Source: Phycisphaerales bacterium UBA2396 (GTDB lineage: Bacteria; Planctomycetota; Phycisphaerae; Phycisphaerales; UBA1924). Taken from it: a stretch of 26,348 bases of DNA. The translations under genes were made by a program, and so were the position numbers. The stretch lies in the NCBI GenBank assembly GCA_002343325.1, contig DDSG01000095.1, forward strand, positions 24,705-51,052. The letters run 5' to 3'. The notes under the pieces are model-generated. The model was not told where the DNA came from and did not search any database. It was given only the letters and a program-made list of their open reading frames with translations. Below are positions 10,801 to 17,337 of the stretch, piece after piece (the stretch's first letter is position 1; each line of letters begins with the position of its first letter).

Positions 10801-10857
10801 ATGGGCGAGCAGCCCATCCTGCCGCCCGAAGTCGAGCCGATGGCCTTCGCCCAGTAA
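4801..10857 (+). CDS. TpsA-like filamentous haemagglutinin-family exoprotein with beta repeats
   Basis: A 2018-residue secreted protein starting at ATG 4801 with GGGGA five bases upstream; the frame is open back to 4663, but that stretch does not look translated. Residues 1-58 form an unusually long signal peptide with a basic N-region and an Ala-rich core (41-58), as in many TpsA proteins. About residues 59-185 form the haemagglutination-activity (TPS) domain with the hallmark NPAGVIFGN at 139-147. The body is Gly/Thr/Asn-rich predicted beta-helix. Two copies of an IELGGAGGT...DLTAAEL module begin near residues 792 and 1221. Seven repeats of about 77-80 residues, centred on GxTTFxxxVGxTxxLxxLTTDxxGT, begin near 902, 981, 1060, 1140, 1349, 1427 and 1504. 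The last ~180 residues (from 1841) are non-repetitive, charged and helical. The adjacent TpsB is the presumed exporter. It probably acts as an adhesin or surface fibre, which is inference. Confidence 0.88.
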   Translation: MKRNSTNGTNLGRAMARVISGTRTLASAAGLAKGMSRTTGAAVLAAAMAAAMSTAVIAGPEDYQVVVGNVTFTRQGNMWIITASDGAIINYASFDILPFETVQFIQPSNLSTVLNRINSAAPTRIDGTLLANGNVYFVNPAGVIFGNNAVVNVGGLFAAAGNISNEDFLAGRNNFTNLQGVVRNEGSIRADLVAMVGKQVQNYGTIVSPNGTVVMAAGEEVFVGKEGSQVFTRIQGPAGGDAQNASVENSGTIDAGRGRILMAAGDTAGMAIFNAGRMRARQVDVEGRGTGEVRIAGEIDATNDNGTGGRVHITGERVGVFGATIDASGSHGGGEIAIGGGPGGEGTERRADYVYVDQHSTISADATTVGNGGQITFWGTQAARVGGQIFARGGVQGGDGGFIETSGGYISLGNVPNMGARHASGRGGLWMIDPYNIRIVAGGATGDFGDANNPYDNPGVNDSQLGVNAIITALGLGDVVIQTGNLADGGLQPGNITFETSLSYSGAARTLTLNAHNDITFSPGVTVTGSGGGLSLVLNADLDNNGSGNVDIGNASFLLGNGSFSVTSNVENFTSSAGGVILANGNMSLANTGTTTLASLVVLSGGSLSIAGTDVTISGDVSTSGGSIGINNSGTSTISGSLATGAGNITIASAGGITTSGSLSGNTLSLSSAADVTIGRNVTATGTLSITAGSDGTGDLTIGTSQTVTLSGLNVALLAGVGGGGNITFSQATNFAGGPVTMSAGTGTIAVNAAVSFGANNASFIADEIDLAANVSGTGTLTLRTATNANSIELGGAGGTGALDLTAAELAFLQDGFSGITIGASGMTGTITVAGASAFNDNLTLRTAAGGSTSLAADLSSTGTVTFNSRVDVAAASIVSGSAVTFLNTVDGGSDLTVTSAGLVDFQQAVGGSTALTSLTVNGGGTAQFAANVTTTGAQTYANAVTLAGNITFTGNTIAFNSTVDADAAGNNRDLTINDAGTTTFGGAVGATQAINTLTTDAAGTTAIAADITTQGDQTFNDAVVLNADTTLTGVNITFASTVDADLAANNRALTVNASGVTTFTGAVGATQELGSLTTDAAGSTVVTANVSTTGNQTFNDALTLAGDVTFASSGGGNITFDSTVDSDGTQRSMTVNTSGDTTFNDIVGGTSVLANLTTDAGGTTFINGGVVRTSNTQSYGDAVTFGADTTLAAEDLDFAGNVSGTGFSLTITTFGGATGIELGGAGGTANLDLTAAELALFQDGFSMITFGDSSYIGTITVASNLSFLDALTFAVDGAGGGLIALAGNLSVTDATNAATINFGGPVRLDADVTVASAGTGANGDITFSDTVEADAAGNNRALTVNTAGTTTFASTVGATQSLGSLTTDTGGSTVLTGNVTTSGTQAYGDDVVLAADVNLTGNGISFAANLDGDTADTRSLTITDAGATSFGTGVGATARLNNLTVTGGGTVTIGTNISTAGNQTYDNAVLIDGDRTLTGVDVTFNSTLDANTAGDDLTINASGVTTFQTVGGTTQLGNLTTDSAGTVVFNGNVSTLGRQQYGDAATFNTAATLTASDFLFGSTLDTNGTAHDLTLNATGTPTINNPLFRFANSIGATNAFGDINIGAALGSVVPFSTIIFATEFGANGLPVASSVNPFQTFSINGNNVNIGQFHKVTALGSILINATTQVTLGDLNALRNITINSPTINLLMRAPSTYITALGTTAQDLGVDWVAGGSITTSGAITEVGAGGTFTIGFGTGAFGTVNGTPGKKLFINLTSFLDLGAGGNGSGFALALDLSPQQTISQPPIAGLNPRIEIDAVSTPTPVEGELAEFLRNLGIPLSGEPTVEDQLDALIGRSLYNDVANPNPYAADDRYPSGPYRVSRERLSLEVVQPVIDTYRAIFMKQDGQNDDGSTIWSDDSARVKSDLGKAWNNYKAAATKTDGLGFRLFLENDPGNPESAAALDTLNALRMLFQQIDQIGLSEFETRRPKSVIIGKALPDEIGADAAARATLMDAIMGEQPILPPEVEPMAFAQ
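7504..9537 (+). repeat. In-frame tandem repeat block inside the tpsA-like gene
   Basis: Seven coding repeats start at 7504, 7741, 7978, 8218, 8845, 9079 and 9310, spaced 231-240 bases within each run. A second module (starting near 7174 and 8461) precedes each run, giving the order A-B-B-B-B-A-B-B-B and suggesting duplication of a larger block. The copies are diverged, not identical, and keep the reading frame throughout. Confidence 0.85.
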
Positions 10858-10884
10858 GCAACCTATTCGCTCAGTCCACTCATG

Positions 10885-10919
10885 TGCCCCCGGGGACCTC
10901 TCCCCGGGGGCATTTCTTT
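10885..10919 (+). terminator. Rho-independent terminator after the TPS pair
   Basis: A perfect 12-base-pair stem (10885-10896 pairs with 10901-10912) with the four-base loop CCTC is followed at once by TTTCTTT. It lies 27 bases after the tpsA-like stop and ends the two-gene unit. The stem is almost entirely G-C. Confidence 0.9.
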
Positions 10920-10937
10920 CCGTGCCCCGGCTTCGTA

Positions 10938-10943
10938 TACAGT
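10938..10943 (+). promoter_or_regulatory. TACAGT box (putative -10) of the SbtA-like gene
   Basis: TACAGT lies eight bases before ATG 10952, with no Shine-Dalgarno sequence between them. It sits 18 bases after the terminator T-run, so a new transcript probably begins here, with little or no leader. Confidence 0.45.
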
Positions 10944-10951
10944 GCTCAACG

Positions 10952-11923
10952 ATGGACTGGGCACTCGTGGCCGACAATCTCCTGAACCCGGCGATTCTCT
11001 TCTTCGCTCTGGGGCTGATCGCGGGTTTGCTCAAGTCCGACCTGGCGATTCCCGAGGCCGTCACCAAGCTGCTGTCGCTCTATCTGATGTGGGCGATCGG
11101 GATCAAGGGCGGAATCAAGCTGCGAGAAACCGGGCTGACCCCGGAAGCAATCTGGTCGCTCGCGGCGGCGATCGGGCTGGCCATCATCGTCCCGACGTAC
11201 GTCTACGCCTTCCTCCGCCGCCGGATGGACGCCGATAATGCCGCCGCACTCTGCGCCACGTACGGGTCAGTCTCCGCCGTGACGTTTCTAACGGCGTGCG
11301 CGTTCCTTCAACGCAAGGGGGTCGATTTCGGCGGGCACATGGTCGCGGCTCTGGCGCTCATGGAATCCCCCGCGATCCTTCTCGCCGTGACCTTCTCGCG
11401 ATCGGCCCACGCGACGGACGGCGTCAAGCTCCCCTCACTCCCGGAAAGCCTCCGCGAAGCCGCCCTCAACGGCCCGGTCGTGCTGCTCACCGGGGCCATG
11501 GCGATCGGGGCTCTGTCCGGGGCGCAGGGGCACGCGATGCTCAAGCCCCTTTACGTTGATCTCTTTCAGGGCGTGCTGACGTTCTTCCTGCTCGAGCTGG
11601 GGCTCGTCGCCGCCAGACGCTGGCGCGTCCTGAAGGTCATCGGTTGGGGCATGGTCGGCTTTGGCATCGTCGTCCCCCTGCTCAACGCCGCCTTGGCGCT
11701 CGCGATCGCCTGGGTTGCCCGGCTTTCCCCCGGCAACGCGTACCTGCTGGTCGTGCTGGCGGCGTCGGCGTCATACATCGCGGCCCCCGCGGCGATCCGC
11801 CACGCGATTCCAAGAGCCAGCCCGGGTCTCTATGTCCCCCTGGCTCTCGCGGTGACTTTCCCCTTTAACATCGTGGTCGGCCTCCCGCTCTATTGGGCTG
11901 CAGTCGCCCTGCTCTGGCAGTAG
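10952..11923 (+). CDS. SbtA-like sodium-dependent bicarbonate transporter family permease
   Basis: A 323-residue polytopic inner-membrane protein starting at ATG 10952; ten codons further upstream are open but cross the putative promoter. It shows roughly ten hydrophobic helices in two halves separated by a polar loop near residues 145-170 (SRSAHATDGVKLPSLPESLREA). Features match the SbtA family (PF05982): the N-terminal NLLNPAILFFALGLIAG helix, LYLMWAIGIKGG, the YGSVSAVTF segment, and a similar SASYIAAPAAIRHAIP segment in the second half. In cyanobacteria SbtA imports bicarbonate with sodium, regulated by the PII-like SbtB; no sbtB is present here. It is slightly shorter than typical cyanobacterial SbtA. 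It is followed 54 bases later by purE and then purK, whose pathway needs bicarbonate. The family call is strong; the substrate is inferred. Confidence 0.85.
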   Translation: MDWALVADNLLNPAILFFALGLIAGLLKSDLAIPEAVTKLLSLYLMWAIGIKGGIKLRETGLTPEAIWSLAAAIGLAIIVPTYVYAFLRRRMDADNAAALCATYGSVSAVTFLTACAFLQRKGVDFGGHMVAALALMESPAILLAVTFSRSAHATDGVKLPSLPESLREAALNGPVVLLTGAMAIGALSGAQGHAMLKPLYVDLFQGVLTFFLLELGLVAARRWRVLKVIGWGMVGFGIVVPLLNAALALAIAWVARLSPGNAYLLVVLAASASYIAAPAAIRHAIPRASPGLYVPLALAVTFPFNIVVGLPLYWAAVALLWQ

Positions 11924-11964
11924 GGCGGGGCGCACCCCCCGGGACGCGTCGGGTGGGGTGTCAC

Positions 11965-11970
11965 TACCAT
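11965..11970 (+). promoter_or_regulatory. TACCAT box (putative -10) of purE
   Basis: TACCAT lies seven bases before ATG 11978 and there is no ribosome-binding sequence. If this is the -10 element, it overlaps the alternative ATG at 11969 and therefore favours 11978 as the real start. Confidence 0.45.
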
Positions 11971-11977
11971 GTCGCCT

Positions 11978-12514
11978 ATGGCCAAACGTCCCGCTCGTTC
12001 GAAGAACGCCGCGCCCCTTGTCGGCGTGATCATGGGCAGCAAGTCCGATTGGGAGACAATGCAGCACGCCTCGGCGACTCTGGACGAGCTCGGCGTGCCT
12101 CACGAGTGTTGCGTCGTCTCGGCGCACCGCACGCCCGATTGGCTCTTCGAGTACGCCTCCTCCGCCGAGTCACGCGGGATCGAGGTGATCATCGCCGGCG
12201 CGGGCGGGGCGGCCCATCTCCCCGGCATGGCGGCGAGCAAGTCGGTCCTGCCCGTGCTGGGCGTGCCCATCGTCTCGGCGACGCGGACAGACTCCCTCAA
12301 CGGGCTCGACAGCCTGCTCTCCATCGTGCAAATGCCCGCGGGCGTTCCCGTCGGCACTCTGGCGGTCGGGAAGGCGGGGGCGGTCAACGCCGCCCTGCTC
12401 GCCGCGGCGATCCTGTCCGGCTTAAGGCCTGAACTTCGCCGGATGCTTCATCAGCGACGCGAGAAGCAGACCGCGGTCGTGATGCGTGATCGTGATCCCA
12501 GGTCGGGCCGCTAG
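11978..12514 (+). CDS. purE: N5-carboxyaminoimidazole ribonucleotide mutase
   Basis: A 178-residue class I PurE, which moves the carboxyl group of N5-CAIR to C4 to give CAIR in purine synthesis in the cytoplasm. The family signature is complete: GSKSDW at residues 20-25, SAHRTP at 48-53 (His50 matches the catalytic His45 of E. coli), the AGAGGAAHLPGM loop, and the VPxVxxTxxGLDSLLSIVQMPxGVPV region. A second ATG nine bases upstream (11969) is in frame; I chose 11978 because a TACCAT box precedes it at leaderless spacing. purK follows after 34 bases, so mutase and synthetase form the usual two-step bacterial route. The C-terminus carries about 20 extra polar residues. Confidence 0.95.
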   Translation: MAKRPARSKNAAPLVGVIMGSKSDWETMQHASATLDELGVPHECCVVSAHRTPDWLFEYASSAESRGIEVIIAGAGGAAHLPGMAASKSVLPVLGVPIVSATRTDSLNGLDSLLSIVQMPAGVPVGTLAVGKAGAVNAALLAAAILSGLRPELRRMLHQRREKQTAVVMRDRDPRSGR

Positions 12515-12548
12515 CCTCGCTCCTTCGTCTCGGTGAGAGAATCTTCCC

Positions 12549-13649
12549 ATGGTGATCGGCGTTCTCGGCGGCGGACAACTCGGACGGATGCTCGCTTTGG
12601 CGGGCATTCCGCTGGGGCATCGGTTCGTCTTTCTCGATCCCGCGGAGGACGCGGTCTCGGCCGATGTGGGCCGCCACGTTCGCGGGGAGTACACCGACCC
12701 CGACGCCATCGATCGGTTTCTTTCAGGTGTCGATGTCGTGACGTTCGAGTTCGAGAACATCCCTCCGGCCGCCCTCGATCTGCTGGCAGCTCGGGCGGCG
12801 GTGCCTCTTCGGCCGGGTGTTGACGCGCTGCGCACCGGGCAGGATCGCCTGTTCGAGAAGACGCTCTTCCGCGAGGTCGGGCTTGAGGTGCCAGACTTTC
12901 GTGTCGCCGAAAGTCCCGAGTCGCTGCATACGGCGGTCGCGGAGATCGGCACGCCTTGTGTCGTCAAGTCGCGTCGCATGGGGTACGACGGGAAAGGTCA
13001 GGCGGTGCTGCGTTCGCCGGCTGACGTCACACGAGCGTGGGATCAGATCCGGCCGACCGCGCCGGGCGTGATCGTCGAGGCCTTCGTGCCGTTCCGACGC
13101 GAACTGTCGGTGATCGCGGTCCGATCGGCGTCTGGACGCTTTGAGGCCTATCCGCTCGCGCAGAATCGCCACGAAGGCGGGATCCTGCGCCGTTCGATCG
13201 CTCCCGCTCCCGATGTCTCGTCCGAGTTGCAGGCGACAGCGTCCGCGCATGCCAAGGCGATCATGGAGCGTCTTGCGTACGTCGGAGTGCTCGCGATCGA
13301 GTTCTTTGATGTGGGGGGGCGGCTGCTGGGCAACGAGATGGCGCCGCGAGTGCACAACTCGGGACACTGGACCATCGAAGCCTCCGAGTGCTCGCAGTTC
13401 GAGAATCACGTCAGGGCGATCGCCGGTATGCCGCTGGGATCAACGAGTTCTCGTCCCGCGGCGATGATCAACCTGATCGGCCGCCCGATCGAGAACGCGC
13501 TGGGCGTGCTCGACATCGCGGGGGCCCACCTCCACTGGTACGGCAAAGAGCCCCGCGCGGGACGAAAGGTCGGCCATGTCACGATCGTCGGGGCGGACGC
13601 GACGGCAACCGCCGACGATCTGGCGGCGAAGCTCGGGCTCGATCGGTGA
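12549..13649 (+). CDS. purK: N5-carboxyaminoimidazole ribonucleotide synthase
   Basis: A 366-residue ATP-grasp enzyme that joins AIR and bicarbonate using ATP to form N5-CAIR, the substrate of PurE just upstream. The N-terminus (VIGVLGGGQLGRMLALAG) is the PurK nucleotide-fold signature. FEFENIP near residue 60, SRRMGYDGKGQ near 140, the ATP-grasp metal-binding region around EFFDVGGRLLGNEMAPRVHNSGHW near 260, and SQFENHVRAIAGMPLG follow in the expected order and spacing. Length is normal for the family. No clear Shine-Dalgarno is seen and a GTG directly follows the ATG, so the start is certain to within one codon. The gene meets the dockerin-tailed protein tail to tail, with 21 bases between stops. 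Confidence 0.95.
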   Translation: MVIGVLGGGQLGRMLALAGIPLGHRFVFLDPAEDAVSADVGRHVRGEYTDPDAIDRFLSGVDVVTFEFENIPPAALDLLAARAAVPLRPGVDALRTGQDRLFEKTLFREVGLEVPDFRVAESPESLHTAVAEIGTPCVVKSRRMGYDGKGQAVLRSPADVTRAWDQIRPTAPGVIVEAFVPFRRELSVIAVRSASGRFEAYPLAQNRHEGGILRRSIAPAPDVSSELQATASAHAKAIMERLAYVGVLAIEFFDVGGRLLGNEMAPRVHNSGHWTIEASECSQFENHVRAIAGMPLGSTSSRPAAMINLIGRPIENALGVLDIAGAHLHWYGKEPRAGRKVGHVTIVGADATATADDLAAKLGLDR

Positions 13650-13670
13650 CCATCGCGACGGCACGGCCGA

Positions 13671-14891
13671 TCAGCATCCGCGGTCGTAGGACTCCACGAA
13701 GAGGTCGTAATCCATGAAGTCGATGAAACCATCGCGGTCGGTGTCGGCACGAGGATCGCCGTTCTCATAACCGATGATGAACTCATCGAAGTCGAAGAAG
13801 TCCACAAACCCGTCGAGGTTGAAGTCTGGCGGGCAAGGCTCGGGAATCGGTGTAAGCACAAAGACGTCGGCCTCGCCCGGTGTGAGCCCTTTGTTGAAGA
13901 TCAGGAGTCGTCCGGTCTGGTTGTTCGCCGCCAGAGCGCTGATCCACAACTGCGCGGATGAGCCGCTGAGCGGAAGCGTGACGGCGCCGGGCGTGAGCTG
14001 GCTCGAGAGGCGCACGCGCCCGAGGGGCCTGCTGTCGAGGTCGTACGCCTCAAGGGCCGGCCCGTTGCTGTCGAGCGCGACCAGAAGCGTCGTGGCGGAA
14101 TTGAACGAGCGAGGCCAGTAAGGCCAGGGTTCGAGCAGCGTGACGCCCGACGGATAGCCCGAGCCGGCGTTTCGGCGAACACCCACGCGGAACGCCGGCC
14201 CGACGCGCCCCACGGAGTTCAGCATGGTGATGGAGGACTCTGGCGTGCGCCAGAGCGTGTAGAACATCCCGCGCGACGGGACGTAGACCACGTCCTCGGT
14301 GCTCGTATTGGGCGCGATGGGCACGCCGTTGCCCATCGGACTGGTGCCAAAGGGGATCGACGCGCCCGTGGAGAGCGAGAACTGACGCAGGGTGTTGTTG
14401 CCGCCGGCGACGACGAGGTTGCCCCCGCCGCCAAGCCCGCCGAGGTCCGGATTGATCGTCAGTCCGCGCGGGTCGAGGTCATAGCCGTCGAGCGAGGGGT
14501 CGCTCCAGAGCAGCGTGCGCACGTAGGAGAGACCTGTGGGGACGCCGGTGGGTCCAAGGTCGAGCCGGACTTCGAGAACGTAGTTTCGGTAGGAGTAGGG
14601 GGGAACCATCCAGGCCGAGTTGGTGGAGACGAGGTAGCGATCGTCGCCGAGGTGTACGGCACCGGTCACGCTGTGGAGTGGAACCGTTCGGCCGGCGGTC
14701 TTCCGATCCGGAAAGGTGATCGATGAGCGGTAGTTGAACCGCTGAACCCTGTACTCCTGCTCGAAGAGACGCGCCGTGCCCAGATCGTCCGCGCGAGCGC
14801 ACGATCCAGGGCTTGCGAACACCGACGCGATGACACCCGCGGCGAGGGTCCCGAGCCCTGTGCCGCTTGCGAACGCCCGGAAATGTCTCAT
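13671..14891 (-). CDS. Secreted protein with C-terminal GC-type dockerin-like domain
   Basis: A 406-residue exported protein. I chose ATG 14891, which has GAGGAG about 11 bases upstream; the frame is open further out, but this start puts a signal peptide at residues 1-34 (MRHFRAFA..., ending CARA). The central ~300 residues look like a beta-propeller or WD-like fold, with repeated hydrophobic strands and Gly/Asp turns (LDGYDLDPRGLTINPDL, GGGGNLVVAGGNNTL, STEDVVYVPSRGMFY). The last ~55 residues hold two calcium-loop repeats, DFNLDGFVDFFDFDEF and DTDRDGFIDFMDYDLF, after a Cys-Pro-Pro, and end Gly-Cys. Such tails are common in Phycisphaerae surface proteins and may help in sorting or anchoring. 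No enzymatic motif is visible. Confidence 0.85.
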   Translation of the reverse strand: MRHFRAFASGTGLGTLAAGVIASVFASPGSCARADDLGTARLFEQEYRVQRFNYRSSITFPDRKTAGRTVPLHSVTGAVHLGDDRYLVSTNSAWMVPPYSYRNYVLEVRLDLGPTGVPTGLSYVRTLLWSDPSLDGYDLDPRGLTINPDLGGLGGGGNLVVAGGNNTLRQFSLSTGASIPFGTSPMGNGVPIAPNTSTEDVVYVPSRGMFYTLWRTPESSITMLNSVGRVGPAFRVGVRRNAGSGYPSGVTLLEPWPYWPRSFNSATTLLVALDSNGPALEAYDLDSRPLGRVRLSSQLTPGAVTLPLSGSSAQLWISALAANNQTGRLLIFNKGLTPGEADVFVLTPIPEPCPPDFNLDGFVDFFDFDEFIIGYENGDPRADTDRDGFIDFMDYDLFVESYDRGC

Positions 14892-15192
14892 TGCAGTCGA
14901 AGCTCCTCGTCGCCCGAGCGGGCCCCTGGAGAAACGCACGGCAAAACCACGAGTCCCCGACCCCCCCCGATGGTGCAACCGATCCATGGCCGTCAAGAAC
15001 AGACAGCAGAAGCTGGTTCGGGCGCAGAATACTCGTTGCGTCCTGAAACAAAAGTGTTATCTGCCGCCGGATCGCGATTTTCTCGGAACCGCGGACAAAG
15101 GCCTCCACAATGACCGCCCGAGTTCCGGTGTCCTACGCTGCCACGGACCATCGCCCTGCTTCGGAACGTTTGTTAGGATGCTCCGAACAGTT
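14892..15192. other. Divergent intergenic region
   Basis: About 300 bases separate the dockerin-tailed gene (leftward) from the protease gene (rightward). A frame is open across the region on the plus strand, but its product does not resemble a protein and precedes the protease signal peptide, so I treat it as non-coding. An AT-richer patch at 15026-15062 is the likeliest promoter area: TATTCT on the minus strand (15031-15026) and TTATCT on the plus strand (15057-15062) resemble -10 boxes, with poor -35 matches. TAGGAT at 15174-15179 is another candidate for the protease. I see no RNA gene. Confidence 0.4.
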
Positions 15193-17292
15193 ATGGAGAC
15201 TCGACCCTTGGCTCGATCATCGCTCCGTCTCGCGGCCGTGCTTGTTCTGGCGTCGGGTTCCCTGCTGAGTGTGCCATCCTGCGTGTCGTCGGGCGGGACA
15301 CCGGCGGCGGACCCGCAGGTGGCGAGCGCACGCGACCGTGTCTTCCCCGCGTTGGTCAATATTCGGGTGGTCACCGTCTCGTACTTCGGAGGCCAGGAGA
15401 CCAAAGGCGGCGGGACGGGGTCGGGCACGATCATCTCGCCCGACGGCTATGTGCTGACCAACGCACACGTCACGGGCGACGGGGTGAAGTACTTCTGCAT
15501 CCTGGCGGACAAGCAGGAGATCTCAGCGACCATGGTGGGCGAAGACCCGCTGACCGATCTGGCGGTGCTCAAGCTGAACCTGTCGGAACTGAAGCCCGGC
15601 ACGACGCTCGCCGTGGCCGGGTTCGGCGATTCCGACACGCTGGCGATCGGCGACCCCGTCCTCGCGATGGGTTCGCCCTTTTCCCTCTCGCGGTCGGTGA
15701 CTCTCGGGATCGTCTCCAACACGTCTCGCGTCTTCACGTCCGGGTTCGGGTCCGAGGAGCTCGACGAGATGGAACTCGACTACGGGCAGTCCACCGGCTC
15801 GCTCACCAACTGGATCCAGCACGACGCGCTGATCAATCCGGGGAACTCCGGCGGGCCGCTCGTCAATCTGCGAGGCGAGATCATCGGGATCAACACACGG
15901 GGCGGTTCGGGCATGGGCTTTGCGAGCCCCAGCAACCTCGCGCGAAGCGTCGCCGACCAGATCATCGCCAAGGGCGAAGTGGTCCGATCGACGGTTGGGA
16001 TGGCCTTTAAGGCGATCTCCAAGACCGGGCTCACCCGCGGCGTGCTCGTGAACACCGTCAACAAGGACGGCCCGGCGGCGCGCGTCGGGATCGAGCCCGG
16101 CGACGTCATTGTGGCGATCGACGGCTCGCCCCTGACAGTCCGCTTTGCTGAGGAGATCCCGCCGCTGCTGCGTCTCATCACGTCAAAGCCCGTCGGCACC
16201 GATGTTCGGTTCACGATCGACCGCAAGGGCTCGACGCTCGAACTGACGGTCAAGACCGAGAAACTTCTGCGAGAAAAGGGCGACGAGACCCTGCTCCGCA
16301 CCTGGGGCATTTCCGCGATGGAGATCACCGAGGCGATCGCCAGGTCGCGTCGGCTGCCGTCGCGGGAAGGGGCGCTCGTCACGGGGGTTCGGTCCGGGTC
16401 GCCGCCGGATCTGTCCGAGCCGAAGCTGCAGTACGGGGACATCATCCGGTCGATCGACGGCCGACCTGTGCGCAGCGTCAAGGAGCTGTCGGATGTCTAC
16501 CAGTCGATCATGAAGGTCGAGAAGCCCGAGGACATCCCCGAGTTCGTCCTGATCGAGGTCGACCGCAACGGGAAGAACCAGGTCACGGTGATCAAGCCCC
16601 GCCCGCCCAAGAAGGAGGATCAGCCTCAGGAGCTCCCCAAGGCGTGGCTGGCGGTCGAGACGCAGCCGGTCTTCCGAGATCTGGCGAGGAAGCTCAGCGC
16701 CGAGGCAACCCCTGGCTTCCGTGTCACGCGCGTGTATCCGAACACGCTGGCCGCGGGCTCGGACCTTCGCCCGGGCGATCTGATCGTGGCGGTGGGGGAC
16801 GAGAAGATGAGCCCTCGCGGCATGCAGGACGCGGGGCAGTTGCAGCGCAAGATCCGGTCTTTCCGTCCCGACGACAAGGTCGCGATCCGCGTCATCCGCG
16901 GCGGCACGCCGGTCAATGTCGACGTCACGCTCGAGCGCACGCGGATCACCGCGTCCGAGGCGAGGACCGACGAGAACAAGGACTTTGACTTCTCCGTGCG
17001 GGAGATCACCTTCTTCGATCGCGACGAGCAGCGCTGGGACGACAGCATCCAGGGCGTGATCGTGACGAACGTGGAGCGGGTCGGGTGGGCCGGGCTCGCG
17101 GGTCTTTCGTTCGGCGACCTGGTGCAGCGGATCAACGACCGCGAGATCCGCGGGATCGACGACTTCCGCACCGTGATGGCCGACCTCGCCAAGACGCAGC
17201 CCACCCGCGTGATTTTCGCGGTGCTTCGCGACAACCGTTCGACGTTCCTTTTCGCCGAGCCCGATTGGAAGCCGGCGATCAAGCAGGACTGA
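15193..17292 (+). CDS. HtrA/Deg-type serine protease with four PDZ domains, probable lipoprotein
   Basis: A 699-residue envelope protease. Start ATG 15193 follows a TAGGAT box; ATG 15178, five codons upstream, is the alternative. Residues 1-29 are a signal sequence with a lipobox-like VPS before Cys30, suggesting a lipid anchor. The trypsin-like domain (about 45-265) has the full triad: His92 in TNAHV, Asp122 in TDLAVLK, Ser219 in GNSGGP. Four PDZ-like domains follow, near residues 267-356, 371-469, 484-583 and 602-693, each with a (G/A)DxIxxI(D/N)-type strand or close variant (GDVIVAIDG, GDIIRSIDG, GDLIVAVGD, GDLVQRIND). Typical DegP/DegS has one or two, so the extended array is unusual. The next gene, 45 bases on, encodes an inactive relative. 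Its role is presumably quality control or regulated cleavage of envelope proteins. Confidence 0.9.
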   Translation: METRPLARSSLRLAAVLVLASGSLLSVPSCVSSGGTPAADPQVASARDRVFPALVNIRVVTVSYFGGQETKGGGTGSGTIISPDGYVLTNAHVTGDGVKYFCILADKQEISATMVGEDPLTDLAVLKLNLSELKPGTTLAVAGFGDSDTLAIGDPVLAMGSPFSLSRSVTLGIVSNTSRVFTSGFGSEELDEMELDYGQSTGSLTNWIQHDALINPGNSGGPLVNLRGEIIGINTRGGSGMGFASPSNLARSVADQIIAKGEVVRSTVGMAFKAISKTGLTRGVLVNTVNKDGPAARVGIEPGDVIVAIDGSPLTVRFAEEIPPLLRLITSKPVGTDVRFTIDRKGSTLELTVKTEKLLREKGDETLLRTWGISAMEITEAIARSRRLPSREGALVTGVRSGSPPDLSEPKLQYGDIIRSIDGRPVRSVKELSDVYQSIMKVEKPEDIPEFVLIEVDRNGKNQVTVIKPRPPKKEDQPQELPKAWLAVETQPVFRDLARKLSAEATPGFRVTRVYPNTLAAGSDLRPGDLIVAVGDEKMSPRGMQDAGQLQRKIRSFRPDDKVAIRVIRGGTPVNVDVTLERTRITASEARTDENKDFDFSVREITFFDRDEQRWDDSIQGVIVTNVERVGWAGLAGLSFGDLVQRINDREIRGIDDFRTVMADLAKTQPTRVIFAVLRDNRSTFLFAEPDWKPAIKQD

Positions 17293-17337
17293 CCGATCAA
17301 CGTACAGCAGTTGCATTGAAAGACCAGAGGAGTTCCC

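Noticed and set aside
6309..11067. Very long open frames on the minus strand opposite the tpsA-like gene (about 6309-9509 and 8026-11067)
   Set aside because: They arise from the Thr/Ala/Gly-rich, high-GC codons of the plus-strand repeats. Their products are low-complexity, lack domains and starts with ribosome-binding sites, and the plus-strand protein has clear family motifs.
13641..13672. GATCGG...CCGATC inverted repeat between purK and the dockerin-tailed gene as a bidirectional terminator
   Set aside because: The stem is only six base pairs with a 20-base loop and no T-tract, so it is likely chance in GC-rich sequence.
14776..15177. Open plus-strand extension upstream of the protease start
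   Set aside because: Using it would place about 135-140 residues before the signal peptide and lipobox and overlap the divergent dockerin-tailed gene; the stretch does not read like protein.
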